64,000 nt of DNA from Sinomonas atrocyanea (GTDB lineage: Bacteria > Actinomycetota > Actinomycetes > Actinomycetales > Micrococcaceae), in the NCBI RefSeq assembly GCF_030812675.1, contig NZ_JAUSTE010000013.1, positions 1 to 64,000 on the forward strand. Reading direction: 5' to 3'. The notes under the pieces were generated by a model that was not told the DNA's origin, did no database searches, and worked only from the letters and a program-made list of their open reading frames with translations. Position numbers and translations under genes: made by a program. This document shows, piece after piece, positions 43,349-52,236 of the stretch (positions within the stretch are counted from its first letter, which is position 1; each line of letters begins with the position of its first letter).

Positions 43349-43768
43349 TCAGATGTCGGTCCGGTCCCTTCCGAGGGTCCACACATTGGCGTCCTCGACG
43401 CGCTCGTAGCGGACCTCGGTCATCAGTTGCCTGAGCATGGCCAGTCCGCGGCCAGCGTCCGGCGGTGTGCCCGGCTCGTGCCGGAGCGACGGCGTCGGCT
43501 CGGCGCCCACCTCCCGCAGTTCCGCCTCGAGCCTCCGATAGGTGGGGCGGAGCTCGATCTCCAGGAGCAAGGTCTCCCCGGCCTCGGCCACGGCGTGGCG
43601 GATCGAATTGGAGACGGCCTCGATGACAGCGATCTCGAATGCCGTCCGGTCAGCAAGGCCGGCCCAGGGGTCGTCGTGCCACAGGCGCTCGAGGAGGCCC
43701 TCCACCCTCGTGAGGAACGCGTCGCTCCGCTTTCCGCTTGCTCTGAGCACCACTGCCGCGCCGGACAC
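43349..43768 (-). CDS. RsbW-like ATP-binding protein (anti-sigma kinase type)
   Basis: A 139-residue GHKL-fold ATPase domain of the serine-kinase anti-sigma type (HATPase_c_2). The N box is EIAVIEAVSNSIRHA, and the G-rich lid is DAGRGLAMLRQL. The DHGPG-type G1 box is replaced by a Pro/Ser-rich segment (VGAEPTPSLRHEPG), so ATP binding may be altered. Such proteins bind sigma factors or phosphorylate STAS antagonists. Neither partner is next to it, though a SigB/F-type sigma gene lies at 59-60 kb. GTG start with AAGGGAC before it. The LGFP protein gene follows on the same strand. Confidence 0.82.
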   Translation of the reverse strand: MSGAAVVLRASGKRSDAFLTRVEGLLERLWHDDPWAGLADRTAFEIAVIEAVSNSIRHAVAEAGETLLLEIELRPTYRRLEAELREVGAEPTPSLRHEPGTPPDAGRGLAMLRQLMTEVRYERVEDANVWTLGRDRTDI

Positions 43769-43886
43769 GGGACCGTCCCTTCGATGGAGTTATAGGGTTC
43801 AAGGAGCTGTTACCCGCGGACTGCGGGGCTCAATCGGACCCGCTGCGACCGCTTCCTCAGGCGGGCGAGGACCAGCCGCGTCGCGC

Positions 43887-44534
43887 CTACATGTCCCGGT
43901 AGCGCTTCGCAGCGGCGAGGGCCTGAGTGAGGCCAGCTCGGTCGAGCCGGGGCCCGTATCCCGGGGTGTCACGCTGGATGCGCCAGCCCTCGGCGAGCGG
44001 CCCGGCGTCGACCACGTCGAACCCGAACTCGTCGATCAGGGCGGCCACCTGTGCCTTCGCGCTGTCGTCGTCTCCGGCGATGGCCAGGGCGCGGCGGTCC
44101 GACGAGCCTGCCGGCAGCGGATCGGTGGTGAGGTCGCGGGCGTAGATGTGGTTGAACGCCTTCACCACGTGGGAGGTCGGCAGGTGCGCCTGGAGCAGCT
44201 CGGCGGTCGTCGTCTCCTCGGCGTCGAGCGCGGGGATGGAGCCGTCCCGCTGAGGGTAGTAGTTGTCGGTGTCGATCACGGTCTTCCCTGCCAGTTCCTC
44301 GACCGGGACCTGGTCGATGTTCTTGAGCGGGATCGTGACGACGGCGAGGTCCGCGGCGTCGGCCGCCTCGCGGGCGGTCGCGGCGCGTGCGTGCGTGCCG
44401 AGCTCGGCGACGAGGCCCGACAGGGTCTCGGGGCCACGCGAGTTGCTCACCACCACGTCATAGCCGGACCGCACGGCGAGGCGTGCGAGCTGGGAGCCGA
44501 TGTGTCCACTGCCGATGAAGCCGATCGTTGTCAT
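43887..44534 (-). CDS. NADPH-dependent F420 reductase-like oxidoreductase
   Basis: A 215-residue Rossmann-fold protein of the F420-dependent NADP reductase (NpdG/Fno-like) family. The dinucleotide-binding loop is GFIGSGHIGSQLARLAV. NSRGPETL follows strand 2, as in NADP-binding members. DTDNYYPQRDG and KAFNHIYARDL are typical for the family. Many actinobacterial members are annotated as NAD(P)-binding or NADPH-dependent F420 reductase, without proof that they use F420. ATG without an obvious ribosome site. It is divergent from the transporter gene at 44713. Confidence 0.88.
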   Translation of the reverse strand: MTTIGFIGSGHIGSQLARLAVRSGYDVVVSNSRGPETLSGLVAELGTHARAATAREAADAADLAVVTIPLKNIDQVPVEELAGKTVIDTDNYYPQRDGSIPALDAEETTTAELLQAHLPTSHVVKAFNHIYARDLTTDPLPAGSSDRRALAIAGDDDSAKAQVAALIDEFGFDVVDAGPLAEGWRIQRDTPGYGPRLDRAGLTQALAAAKRYRDM

Positions 44535-44712
44535 GTGGGGTGCAACCACGGCCTGCGCCCAGTATTCCCGGCTTCCTCCAGACGTCCCGAGGGCATGGCG
44601 GCGTGCTGGCTGCGGCGCTAGATTGGACGCCGGAGCGCCACGGAGGCGCGCCGGGGCCGCCGCGTCGCGCGGATCAGACATCAAGGACCGCCCTTCGAGA
44701 AGAGGCCCGTGC

Positions 44713-45522
44713 ATGAGCGATGAGGACCGCCGGCGAGAGCTCGGCAGCAACGATGCCCCGGTCGAGGAGGAGATCGAGGAGTCCTTCGACCGGATCGTCG
44801 GAGAAGGGGCGCAGCGCCTGCACCGCACCTGGCGCTCGGTGCTGATCACCGGTTTCTTCGGGGGCGTCGACGTCGGGCTCGGCGTGATGGCCTATCTGGC
44901 CGTCGAGCACTCCACCGGGAGCAGGCTGCTGGCCGGGCTCGCCTTCGGCGTCGGGTTCATCGCCCTCCTGCTGGCCAAGAGCGAGCTGTTCACCGAGGGC
45001 TTCCTCGTGCCCATCGCAGCGGTGGCCGCGCGGCAGGCCCGGCTCGGACAGCTCATCAAGCTGTGGACGGGGACGCTGACCGCGAACCTCGTGGGCGGAT
45101 GGTGCTTCATGTGGCTCGTCATGAAGGCCTTTCCCGAGTGGGCCCCGACCGTCATCGACTCCGGCCGCCATTTCGCCGAGGCGCCCCCGAACCTCCAGTC
45201 ATTCTGCCTGGCGACCCTCGGCGGCAGCACCATCACGCTCATGACCCGCATGCAGCAGGGCACCGAGTCGGTGCCGGGGAAGATCGCAGCGGCCGTCGCC
45301 GGCGGATTCCTGCTGTCCGGCCTGCCGCTGTTCCACTCGGTGCTCGATTCCCTGCTGATCTTCGGCGCACTCCACTCCGGCGCGCCGTTCGGCTATGGCC
45401 AGTGGCTGGGCTGGTTCGCCTACACGGCCGCCTTCAACGTCCTCGGTGGCCTGCTGCTGGTGACCGCGCTGCGGCTGCTCCGCAGCAAGGAGCTCATCAG
45501 CGAGCGCCGGGCCCGCGGCTGA
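44713..45522 (+). CDS. Formate/nitrite transporter family channel
   Basis: A 269-residue membrane protein of the FNT family, pentameric channels for small anions such as formate, nitrite or hydrosulfide. An acidic 35-residue N-terminus (VEEEIEESFDRIVGEG) precedes six helices. The family's conserved features appear as GFFGGVDVGLGVM, LLLAKSELFTEGF, GTLTANLVGGW and TLGGSTITLMTRMQ. Sequence resembles the YfdC-type branch. Anion specificity is not readable. ATG with GAGG six bases upstream. Confidence 0.87.
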   Translation: MSDEDRRRELGSNDAPVEEEIEESFDRIVGEGAQRLHRTWRSVLITGFFGGVDVGLGVMAYLAVEHSTGSRLLAGLAFGVGFIALLLAKSELFTEGFLVPIAAVAARQARLGQLIKLWTGTLTANLVGGWCFMWLVMKAFPEWAPTVIDSGRHFAEAPPNLQSFCLATLGGSTITLMTRMQQGTESVPGKIAAAVAGGFLLSGLPLFHSVLDSLLIFGALHSGAPFGYGQWLGWFAYTAAFNVLGGLLLVTALRLLRSKELISERRARG

Positions 45523-45642
45523 GCGCCCGCGGGCCCCGCTGCCCCGGGTCCCGGCCCGCGCGACGGTCGGTCCCACCGCGCCGTGCTTTCCCGGGGCCGC
45601 ACCCCAGGCACTTTCCCGGGCCGTACCTCGGCGCGCACGCCG

Positions 45643-45657
45643 TGGTGTACGGTTGCT
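45643..45657 (+). promoter_or_regulatory. DUF4193 promoter core, copy 1
   Basis: TGGTGTACGGTTGCT, containing an extended -10 (TG-N-TACGGT at 45648-45653). The same 15 bases stand before the second DUF4193 gene at 54779. Confidence 0.6.
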
Positions 45658-45694
45658 GCTCGCACTCCCGCCAGCCGAAAGGAAGGCCAGGCCT

Positions 45695-45997
45695 GTGGCC
45701 GCCGACTACGACGAACTGCGCTCCGACGTCAAGGAATCCCAGAACGACTCGCTCGAGGCCGTGAAATCGGCCAGCGCACCAGACCCGCAGAGCGTCGTGC
45801 GCGAGCTCGACGGAGACGACAGCGGGGAGAGCGGCGAGCTCCCGGGCGGGGAGATCCTCACCGATGAACTCACCGTGCACGTCGTCCCGCAGGGCGACGA
45901 CGAGTTCGTCTGCCAGTCCTGTTTCCTGGTCCGCCACCGCTCCCAGAAGGCCGTGGAGAAGGACGGGGCGGCCTACTGCCGGGACTGCGAGGGCTGA
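45695..45997 (+). CDS. DUF4193 zinc-ribbon protein, copy 1
   Basis: A 100-residue protein of the actinobacterial DUF4193 family. An acidic N-terminal half (ADYDELRSDVKESQNDSLEAV, then RELDGDDSGE) is followed by a zinc ribbon with two CxxC pairs, FVCQSCF and YCRDC. Related by sequence to RNA-polymerase-associated small regulators only in overall style; no proven function is known to me. The GTG start is shared by all three copies in the window; the ribosome site GGAAGG lies 8-12 bases upstream. This copy has no Cys-rich partner gene behind it; the next gene is a lipoprotein. Confidence 0.9.
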   Translation: MAADYDELRSDVKESQNDSLEAVKSASAPDPQSVVRELDGDDSGESGELPGGEILTDELTVHVVPQGDDEFVCQSCFLVRHRSQKAVEKDGAAYCRDCEG

Positions 45998-46090
45998 GCA
46001 GGAGCTCGTCCGGCGGCCAGGCCCGATCGACGGTAGGGTGGCTTCTCGAGGCGGGGCACCGGGCCCGGCCAGCTACCTGTAGGGACCAGA

Positions 46091-46435
46091 TTGAAGAAGA
46101 CCGCCGTCCTCGTGCCCGCCCTGCTCACAGCCGCCGCCCTCGGCCTGTCCGGCTGCTCGGCCCAGCTGTCCACGAAGGATTCCTGCGCCCAGTTCCTGTC
46201 GATTGAGAAGAACGTCTCGACTCTTGGAGGCAGCCCCAGCCCGACCCAGGTGAGCGGCGTCGCCAGCCAGATGGGCACCCTCGCCCAGAAGGCCTCCGAC
46301 GATGTGAAGAAGGACATCGCTGCTCTCGCCGACGGGCTCGAGGGCTACGCGAACGGGGACAAGTCGGCACTCAGCACCTCCAAGGTCAGCGGCGCCGTCA
46401 CGCACCTCCAGAGCGTCTGCGGTGCCGGCAACTGA
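46091..46435 (+). CDS. Small secreted lipoprotein
   Basis: A 114-residue lipoprotein. Signal peptide residues 1-21 end in the lipobox LSGC, and the mature part is helical with two more cysteines (KDSCAQF and QSVCGAGN) that may form a disulfide. I do not recognise a family. A TTG start is used, since it is the only one placed before the lysine-rich signal peptide; AGGGACC may be the ribosome site. A TAGGGT box at 46034-46039 is a candidate promoter. It ends at a strong terminator. Confidence 0.7.
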   Translation: MKKTAVLVPALLTAAALGLSGCSAQLSTKDSCAQFLSIEKNVSTLGGSPSPTQVSGVASQMGTLAQKASDDVKKDIAALADGLEGYANGDKSALSTSKVSGAVTHLQSVCGAGN

Positions 46436-46460
46436 CCTGCCGGCAAGGACCTGCCTGACA

Positions 46461-46501
46461 ACGCAGGGCCCCGGACTCCAGGGGAGTCCGGGGCCCTGCG
46501 T
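46461..46501. terminator. Bidirectional terminator
   Basis: A perfect 19-bp stem (ACGCAGGGCCCCGGACTCC arm) with a three-base loop, between the lipoprotein gene and the convergent LGFP protease gene. Confidence 0.9.
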
Positions 46502-46516
46502 CGTTGCGCCTCGTGC

Positions 46517-49081
46517 CTAGGGCGTCGGCGCAGCCGTTCCCTTCGGAGTCGCCGACGGGCTCGGGGCTGCTGCCCCGGTGGGACCTGCGCTGGCTGACGC
46601 GCTCGGGGCCGGGGTGGACAGCGGGCTCGCCGTCCCGGTGGCGGACGGGCTGGGAGTCGCCGCGGGGGCCGGCGCCGTCGTGGTGGTCGGAGCCGGGGTA
46701 CTCGAGGCCGATGCGCTCGGGGTCGGGGCCGGCGCCCCAGCGGCCGTCACCGTGGTCCCGGACGTGGGGCTCCACACGATCCTGCCGCCCTGGTAGTCCT
46801 GGGCAACTCCGCCCGCAACGGCGTACTCACCGCTGGTGGGGTAGCCGAGCCGGCCATCCTGGGCACCGAGGGACAGCCACGCTGAGCGGATCGCACCCTT
46901 GGACTCGAACGCCCCGGTGGCCGGAGACCACACGATGGCCCCGCTCTGATAGGACTGTGCCACGCCCCCTCCGGTGAGGCCGGGCACCTCATCGCTCGTG
47001 GGATAGCCCATGGCCCCGTTCTCGTACCCGAGCTGCGCGTACCGGGAGCGGATCGCCCCGGTGGACTGATGGGCCCCGGTGGCCGGGGACCAGACGAGGG
47101 CTCCGCCTTGGTACATCTGGTACACGCCCCCGCTCTTGAGGCCGGGCACCTCGCCGGTGGTGGGGTAGCCCATGGTGCCGTCCTGGGTGCCGAGGGACTG
47201 CCATTCCCCGCGGATTGCGCCGGTGGACTCGTGTGCGCCGGTGGCCGGCGACCAGACGATCGCGCCGCCCTGGTAGGCCTGGCTGACGCCGCCGGCCTTG
47301 AGGCCTGACGTCTCGCTGCTGGTCGGGTAGCCCATCTTCCCGTTCTCGGACGCCAGGGACTGCCAGTCGCTGCGGATGGCACCCCTGGACTCGAAGGCGC
47401 CTGTCGCCGGGGACCAGACGATGGCCCCGCCCTGGTACATCTGGAAGACGCCGCCGCTCTTCAGGCCCGCCGTCTCCCCGCTCGTGGGGTAGCCCATGAT
47501 CCCGTTCTCGAACCCGAGCTGCGAGTACCGGCCGCGGATCGCTCCGGTGGACTCGTGGGCACCCGTGGCCGGGGACCAGACGATGGCCCCGCCCTCGTAC
47601 ATCTGGTAGACGCCACCATTCTTGAGGCCGCCCACCTCGTCGGTGGTGGGGTAGCCCATGCGGCCGTTCTCGAACCCGAGTGCCTGCCAGACAGACCGGA
47701 TGGCTCCGTGGGAGACCATGGCACCGTTGGCGGGGGTCCAGATGACCGCGCCGCCCTGGTACATGTGGTACCAGCCGCCGTCCCGGGAGATCCCGTAGCC
47801 CCCGAATCCGGAGCCGAGGCCGAACTGGGCGGCCTTGGCGTCCATGAGGTCGGCGACGCCGGGCGGCGGGACGTTGCCGCCAGTGACCGTCACGGTCGCG
47901 GACGCAGCCGAGACGGAGTTGACGGTGACCCGGGTCCCGCCGGCCGTGGTGAAGGTCTGGCCGGGCTGCCACGCCAGATTGGACGCGTAGTACCCGAGGA
48001 ACGGCATGGTGCTCGGGGCGAGGAGCAGCGACTCGCTGGAGTTCAGGCCGCCCTTGATGATCTCCACGCCCTGGTTTCCGCCCACGGCCGTCGGAGCGTC
48101 GTATCCGACCGGAGCCTTGTACTGGAGGTAGTACCACTCCCCCGTCAAAGGGTCCTGGAACTTCGCCGCCCGCGCTGCACCGCTCCCGGCCCAGGGGGTG
48201 AGGGTGAGCGTCATCGGAGCCCCCGCGGTGCCCGCATTGCGGATCTCGTTCCCGGTGCCGAAGCCGCCGTACTCGTACAGGTAGGAGTTCAGCTGCGGCT
48301 CGCTGTACTGGGAGACGCCCATGAGGTCGGTGCGGTCTCCGTAGAAGCGCGTGGTGCAGGCTGCGTCCGTGAAGTCCGTGCCGGCAAGGGTCGAATCGGC
48401 TGCCCCGTCCGTGCACTGCAGGGCGTTGGCGTGACCGAGTCCGAGGACGTGGCCGAATTCGTGGGCGGTGACCGGGGACGTGAAGTTGGACGGGCTCGGA
48501 AGCAGGACGAGGCCGCTGGTCTGGCCCGTTTCAGCCCCGGCGCCGAGGTTCCCGGTGGTCCCGTACACGATCACGTCGGTGCGGGGCACGGCGAGGACCA
48601 GGACGTTGGACGTGCTCGGCGTCCATCCGATCTCCTGGGCAACGGTGTTCATGATGACGGTGAAGTCGTCGCTCGAGGAGGCCGCGGTCTTGAATCCGGC
48701 CATGACCTTGTCGACGCGCATGCTGATGCGGCCGGCGGACATGGTGGACCAGTAGGCACTTGCCGAGGAGACGGCGCTCTTGTAGGCGTTGACGTCGAGC
48801 GCGGCGGCGTCGGCAGCGGTCTTGTCGCTCGTCTGCAGGGTGACGATGGTGACCGAGAGCTGCGCGGTCCGCTGCGGGAGGACCGTCGGGGCGACGGCGG
48901 GCAGCGGAGCGGCCTCCGCGGGCGCCAGGCCCTGGCCCTGGCCCTCCACGACGGGGACTACGGCAACCGCGAGCGCGACGGCGGCCGACGCGAGGGCGCG
49001 GGTCCCCGCACCGCCGCCGGTTCGTCGGTGGCGGCGTTTCTTGGCGGACTGGGCACGGTGATGAGGGGCGCGTGGGCGCAT
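46517..49081 (-). CDS. Secreted metzincin protease with LGFP repeats
   Basis: An 854-residue exported protein. A long basic N-terminus and hydrophobic core (about 25-55) form the signal peptide. The catalytic domain (about 70-330) has the zinc motif HEFGHVLGLGH (HExxHxxGxxH) and a Met-turn candidate DLMGVSQYSEPQ, marking a metzincin metalloprotease. A beta-rich stretch (about 330-400) is followed by seven or so LGFP repeats of 53 residues (FENGxMGYPTxxE, GGVYQMYxGGAIVWSPATGAH). The last 80 residues are a Ser/Ala/Pro/Thr tail. It is likely wall-associated. ATG with GGAGG; a TTG four codons upstream is unlikely. Its terminal repeats are very similar in DNA, so recombination could change their number. 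Confidence 0.9.
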   Translation of the reverse strand: MRPRAPHHRAQSAKKRRHRRTGGGAGTRALASAAVALAVAVVPVVEGQGQGLAPAEAAPLPAVAPTVLPQRTAQLSVTIVTLQTSDKTAADAAALDVNAYKSAVSSASAYWSTMSAGRISMRVDKVMAGFKTAASSSDDFTVIMNTVAQEIGWTPSTSNVLVLAVPRTDVIVYGTTGNLGAGAETGQTSGLVLLPSPSNFTSPVTAHEFGHVLGLGHANALQCTDGAADSTLAGTDFTDAACTTRFYGDRTDLMGVSQYSEPQLNSYLYEYGGFGTGNEIRNAGTAGAPMTLTLTPWAGSGAARAAKFQDPLTGEWYYLQYKAPVGYDAPTAVGGNQGVEIIKGGLNSSESLLLAPSTMPFLGYYASNLAWQPGQTFTTAGGTRVTVNSVSAASATVTVTGGNVPPPGVADLMDAKAAQFGLGSGFGGYGISRDGGWYHMYQGGAVIWTPANGAMVSHGAIRSVWQALGFENGRMGYPTTDEVGGLKNGGVYQMYEGGAIVWSPATGAHESTGAIRGRYSQLGFENGIMGYPTSGETAGLKSGGVFQMYQGGAIVWSPATGAFESRGAIRSDWQSLASENGKMGYPTSSETSGLKAGGVSQAYQGGAIVWSPATGAHESTGAIRGEWQSLGTQDGTMGYPTTGEVPGLKSGGVYQMYQGGALVWSPATGAHQSTGAIRSRYAQLGYENGAMGYPTSDEVPGLTGGGVAQSYQSGAIVWSPATGAFESKGAIRSAWLSLGAQDGRLGYPTSGEYAVAGGVAQDYQGGRIVWSPTSGTTVTAAGAPAPTPSASASSTPAPTTTTAPAPAATPSPSATGTASPLSTPAPSASASAGPTGAAAPSPSATPKGTAAPTP

Positions 49082-49255
49082 GGGGGCCTCCAAAGGCGGG
49101 ATCGCTGCGGTTCGATCCTAGGGGAGGTTGGACCTGTCCAACGCGGAACCCGCGCAATCCTCGGCTGACCTTTGGACAATCGTTGGCTGGCGCTTGGGCC
49201 ACGGCCGGTCGGCGGTTGGAATCGGGACGCGCCGACCAGTGCCGGGGACCGCTGC

Positions 49256-49906
49256 TCAGTACCCGTCGGGGAAGCTGTAGGAGCTGGGGATGGTGGCGGG
49301 CGGGGCGCCGTGCACCAGCAGCACTTCGTCGTGGGCCTTCAGGGTGATGTCCCGGGGGTTGCCGGACTGCTTCGCTCCGTTGACGTAGGCCTGCCAGTCG
49401 GCCGCGCTCGAATGCGCACTGCCCGGGGCGCCTTCGGAGCCGTCCAGGACGCCCCACTCGGTGAGCACCTGTCCGAGGGTGTAGGTGGCGCCGGCGGTGG
49501 GCGCCTCGATGTGGATGATGCCGGACGGGTCATGGGTATGCAGCGCGGAGATGCCGTTGGGCTGTCCGTCTGCCCCGAAGCTGAAGCCGATGTCTGCCGG
49601 CACCGGGACGGGGTGGCCGTCCGAGATGACGTCGAGGTGCGCGTGGTAGTGCTCGGCGCTGCCCTCTTCGGAGAGGACCTGGAGCCCCGCGGCCTTGATT
49701 CCTGCTGCCCCGTTGGCGGGCACCAGCTGCCAGCCGGAGCTGGCACCGGTGGCCTGCGCCTCGCCCGGAGCGGTCGTCGAGGCCGACGCCGAGGGGGATG
49801 TCGCAGCCGACGCCGTCGCCGGCGTGTTCGGGGCTGCAGCCGAGCAGCCTGCCAGGCACAGGGTGATCGCCGCGAGGGCGGCGGGGAATGCGGGCGTGGT
49901 CTTCAC
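49256..49906 (-). CDS. His-rich secreted lipoprotein
   Basis: A 216-residue lipoprotein. The signal peptide ends in LAGC (Cys21), followed by a 35-residue Ala/Ser/Thr/Pro linker. The folded part (about 58-216) has two His clusters, EHYHAHLDV and ALHTHDPSGIIHIE, which suggest metal binding, and the motif TYTLGQVLTEWGV. Similar extracytoplasmic domains occur in actinobacteria and some archaea, but I know no function. GTG start before MKTTPAFPAAL. It lies upstream of and divergent from the phospholipase gene. Confidence 0.75.
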   Translation of the reverse strand: MKTTPAFPAALAAITLCLAGCSAAAPNTPATASAATSPSASASTTAPGEAQATGASSGWQLVPANGAAGIKAAGLQVLSEEGSAEHYHAHLDVISDGHPVPVPADIGFSFGADGQPNGISALHTHDPSGIIHIEAPTAGATYTLGQVLTEWGVLDGSEGAPGSAHSSAADWQAYVNGAKQSGNPRDITLKAHDEVLLVHGAPPATIPSSYSFPDGY

Positions 49907-50089
49907 TGGGCCGTCGCTTTCGTCGGTCGGTCGGGGCCAGTCTAGGGGCGCCTCCCCTGCGGACGCTGGCAGCCCTCCCCCTTGGCCTGGCTCCGGGTCG
50001 CCCGCAGTTCATGAAGCCTCAATGCTCCCGTCACTTCGAGGGGGAAGGCTACCTCAGGGGACGCCACCACCGTGTACTAGGAGCAGTTC

Positions 50090-52186
50090 ATGACACACCT
50101 GAACCGTAGACGTTTCCTCCAGCTCTCGGCCGCGATGGCCGCGGGCACCGCCGTGTCCCAGATGCTCGGCCAGAGCATCGCCCGCGCCGCGGCGATCCCC
50201 GCGAACCGGGCCACCGGTTCCATCAAGGACGTCGAGCACGTGATCGTGTTCATGCAGGAGAACCGGGCCTTCGACCACTACTTCGGCACGCTCAAGGGCG
50301 TGCGCGGGTTCTCGGACCCCCACCCGGCGATCCTCCCGAGCGGGAAGGACTCCTTCCACCAGGCCAACGCCACGCGCGAGATCACGCCCTTCCACCCGAG
50401 CGCCCCCAACCTCGGCCTCCAGTTCGTGGAAGACCTCGACCACTCGTGGAAGATGACCCACGAGGCGTTCAACGGCGGGAAGTACGACAAGTGGCTCCCG
50501 GCCAAGTCGGACGCGACCATGGCCTTCTACGAGCGCGGCGACATCCCGTTCCACTTCGCCCTCGCCGATGCGTTCACGGTCTGCGACCAGTACCACTGTT
50601 CGGTCCTGGGGCCCACGGACCCGAACCGCTACTTCATGTTCGCCGGCGGCGACGACCCGGCGGGGAAGGGCGACGGCTCCGGCACGGGTGGCGGTCCCGA
50701 CCTATGGAACGCCGAGACGGGCTACACGTGGAGCACCTATCCCGAGGAGCTCGAGAAGGCCGGGGTGAGCTGGAAGGCCTACCAGGACATCGGGCAGGGC
50801 CTCGACCCTGCGCACTACGAGGGCTGGACCGGCAACCCGTATGTCGGCAACTACGGCGACAACTCGCTGCTGTACTTCCAGCAGTACCAGAACGCGAAGC
50901 CCGGGACACCGCTCTACGACAGGGCCCGCACCGGCACCGACGTCCTCGGCGGCCACGACGACCTCTTCCGCATCTTCCGTGACGATGTCGCGAAGGGCAC
51001 GCTCCCCCAGGTCTCCTATATCGTCGCCCCCGAGGCGTACACCGAGCACTCGAACTGGCCGGCCGACTACGGCGCCTGGTACACCGCCAGCATCCTCGAC
51101 ATCCTCACCTCGAACCCCGACGTGTGGAGCAAGACCGCGGTGTTCTTCATGTACGACGAGAACGACGGCTTCTACGACCACATCGTCCCGCCGCACCCCA
51201 ACACCCCCCAGATCCCCGGCGCCTCGACGGTCCCCACTGACGGCGAGTGGTACGACGGCCGCATGACGTACTCCGGCAAGGCTGATGTCCCCGGCCACTT
51301 CGGACTGGGCGTGCGCGTGCCCATGATCGTGGTCTCGCCGTGGAGCATGGGCGGCTGGGTCTGCTCGGAGACATTCGACCACACCTCGATCGTGCGCTTC
51401 CTCGAGGCCCGATTCGGGGTGAAGTCGCCCAACATCACCCCGTGGCGGCGGGCGGTCTGCGGCGACCTCACGAGCGCCTTCGACTTCTCGGCGAGCGCCG
51501 GAACGGCCCCGGCCCTGCCGGACACCGCTTCGTACAAGCCGAGCGACGCCGACATCGCTGCCGCCAAGAAGTACCCCAGCTACGTCCCCGCGCCGCCCGC
51601 GGCGAACACCATGCCCAGCCAGGAGAAGGGGACGCGCCCCTCCCGCGCCCTCGGCTACGCGCTCGATCTCGAGGCGACGGTCGACGGCGGGAAGCTCGCC
51701 GCCCGCTGGAAGAATTCCGGCACGCTGGGTGCCCATGTCCAGGTCCGGTCGAACCTCCTGCCGGCCGGTCCCTATTCCTACACGATCGGCGCCGGCGGGA
51801 CGTTGGACGCCGCCTGGCCGCTCGGCACCGAGTACGACGTGCAGCTGCACGGCCCCGCAGGGTGGTACCGCCGCCTCGCGGGCACCACGGCCGCCACGGA
51901 CATCCGGGTGTCCGTGACCTCGGACGGGGCCGCCGCGCATGCCCGGTTCCGGATCGAGAATGCCGGCTCCGCCAAGGCCGACCTCGTGCTCAAGGACGCC
52001 TACGGCAGCGGAGCGCAGCGCCTTTCACTCAACCCCGGACAGGCCAAGACGGTGGTCCTCCCGACGCCTGGAGGCTGGTACGACCTGACTGTCACTTCCG
52101 CGGCAGATGCAGCCCTCGTCCGTGTCCTCGCCGGGCGGCTCGAGAACGCGGGCTCCCTCACGAGCGACCCGCAGCTGGGCCGATGA
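50090..52186 (+). CDS. Phosphocholine-specific phospholipase C-type phosphoesterase, Tat-exported
   Basis: A 698-residue enzyme of the bacterial phospholipase C / acid phosphatase superfamily. The N-terminus has the twin-arginine signal NRRRFLQLSAAMAAG. The phosphoesterase domain begins HVIVFMQENRAFDHYFGTLKGVRGF, and the nucleophile Thr lies in SVLGPTDPNR; further metal-ligand segments include MYDENDGFYDHIVPP and RVPMIVVSPWS. Two DUF756-type C-terminal domains (about 515-610 and 615-698) follow, as in phosphocholine-specific members. It likely cleaves phospholipids outside the cell and frees phosphate. AGGAG ribosome site. The secreted phosphatase-like gene follows 50 bases on. Confidence 0.92.
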   Translation: MTHLNRRRFLQLSAAMAAGTAVSQMLGQSIARAAAIPANRATGSIKDVEHVIVFMQENRAFDHYFGTLKGVRGFSDPHPAILPSGKDSFHQANATREITPFHPSAPNLGLQFVEDLDHSWKMTHEAFNGGKYDKWLPAKSDATMAFYERGDIPFHFALADAFTVCDQYHCSVLGPTDPNRYFMFAGGDDPAGKGDGSGTGGGPDLWNAETGYTWSTYPEELEKAGVSWKAYQDIGQGLDPAHYEGWTGNPYVGNYGDNSLLYFQQYQNAKPGTPLYDRARTGTDVLGGHDDLFRIFRDDVAKGTLPQVSYIVAPEAYTEHSNWPADYGAWYTASILDILTSNPDVWSKTAVFFMYDENDGFYDHIVPPHPNTPQIPGASTVPTDGEWYDGRMTYSGKADVPGHFGLGVRVPMIVVSPWSMGGWVCSETFDHTSIVRFLEARFGVKSPNITPWRRAVCGDLTSAFDFSASAGTAPALPDTASYKPSDADIAAAKKYPSYVPAPPAANTMPSQEKGTRPSRALGYALDLEATVDGGKLAARWKNSGTLGAHVQVRSNLLPAGPYSYTIGAGGTLDAAWPLGTEYDVQLHGPAGWYRRLAGTTAATDIRVSVTSDGAAAHARFRIENAGSAKADLVLKDAYGSGAQRLSLNPGQAKTVVLPTPGGWYDLTVTSAADAALVRVLAGRLENAGSLTSDPQLGR

Positions 52187-52236
52187 CCGGTCCCGGGCGG
52201 GGCCCCGCCCGGGACACACCCCGAAAGGACAATGCA

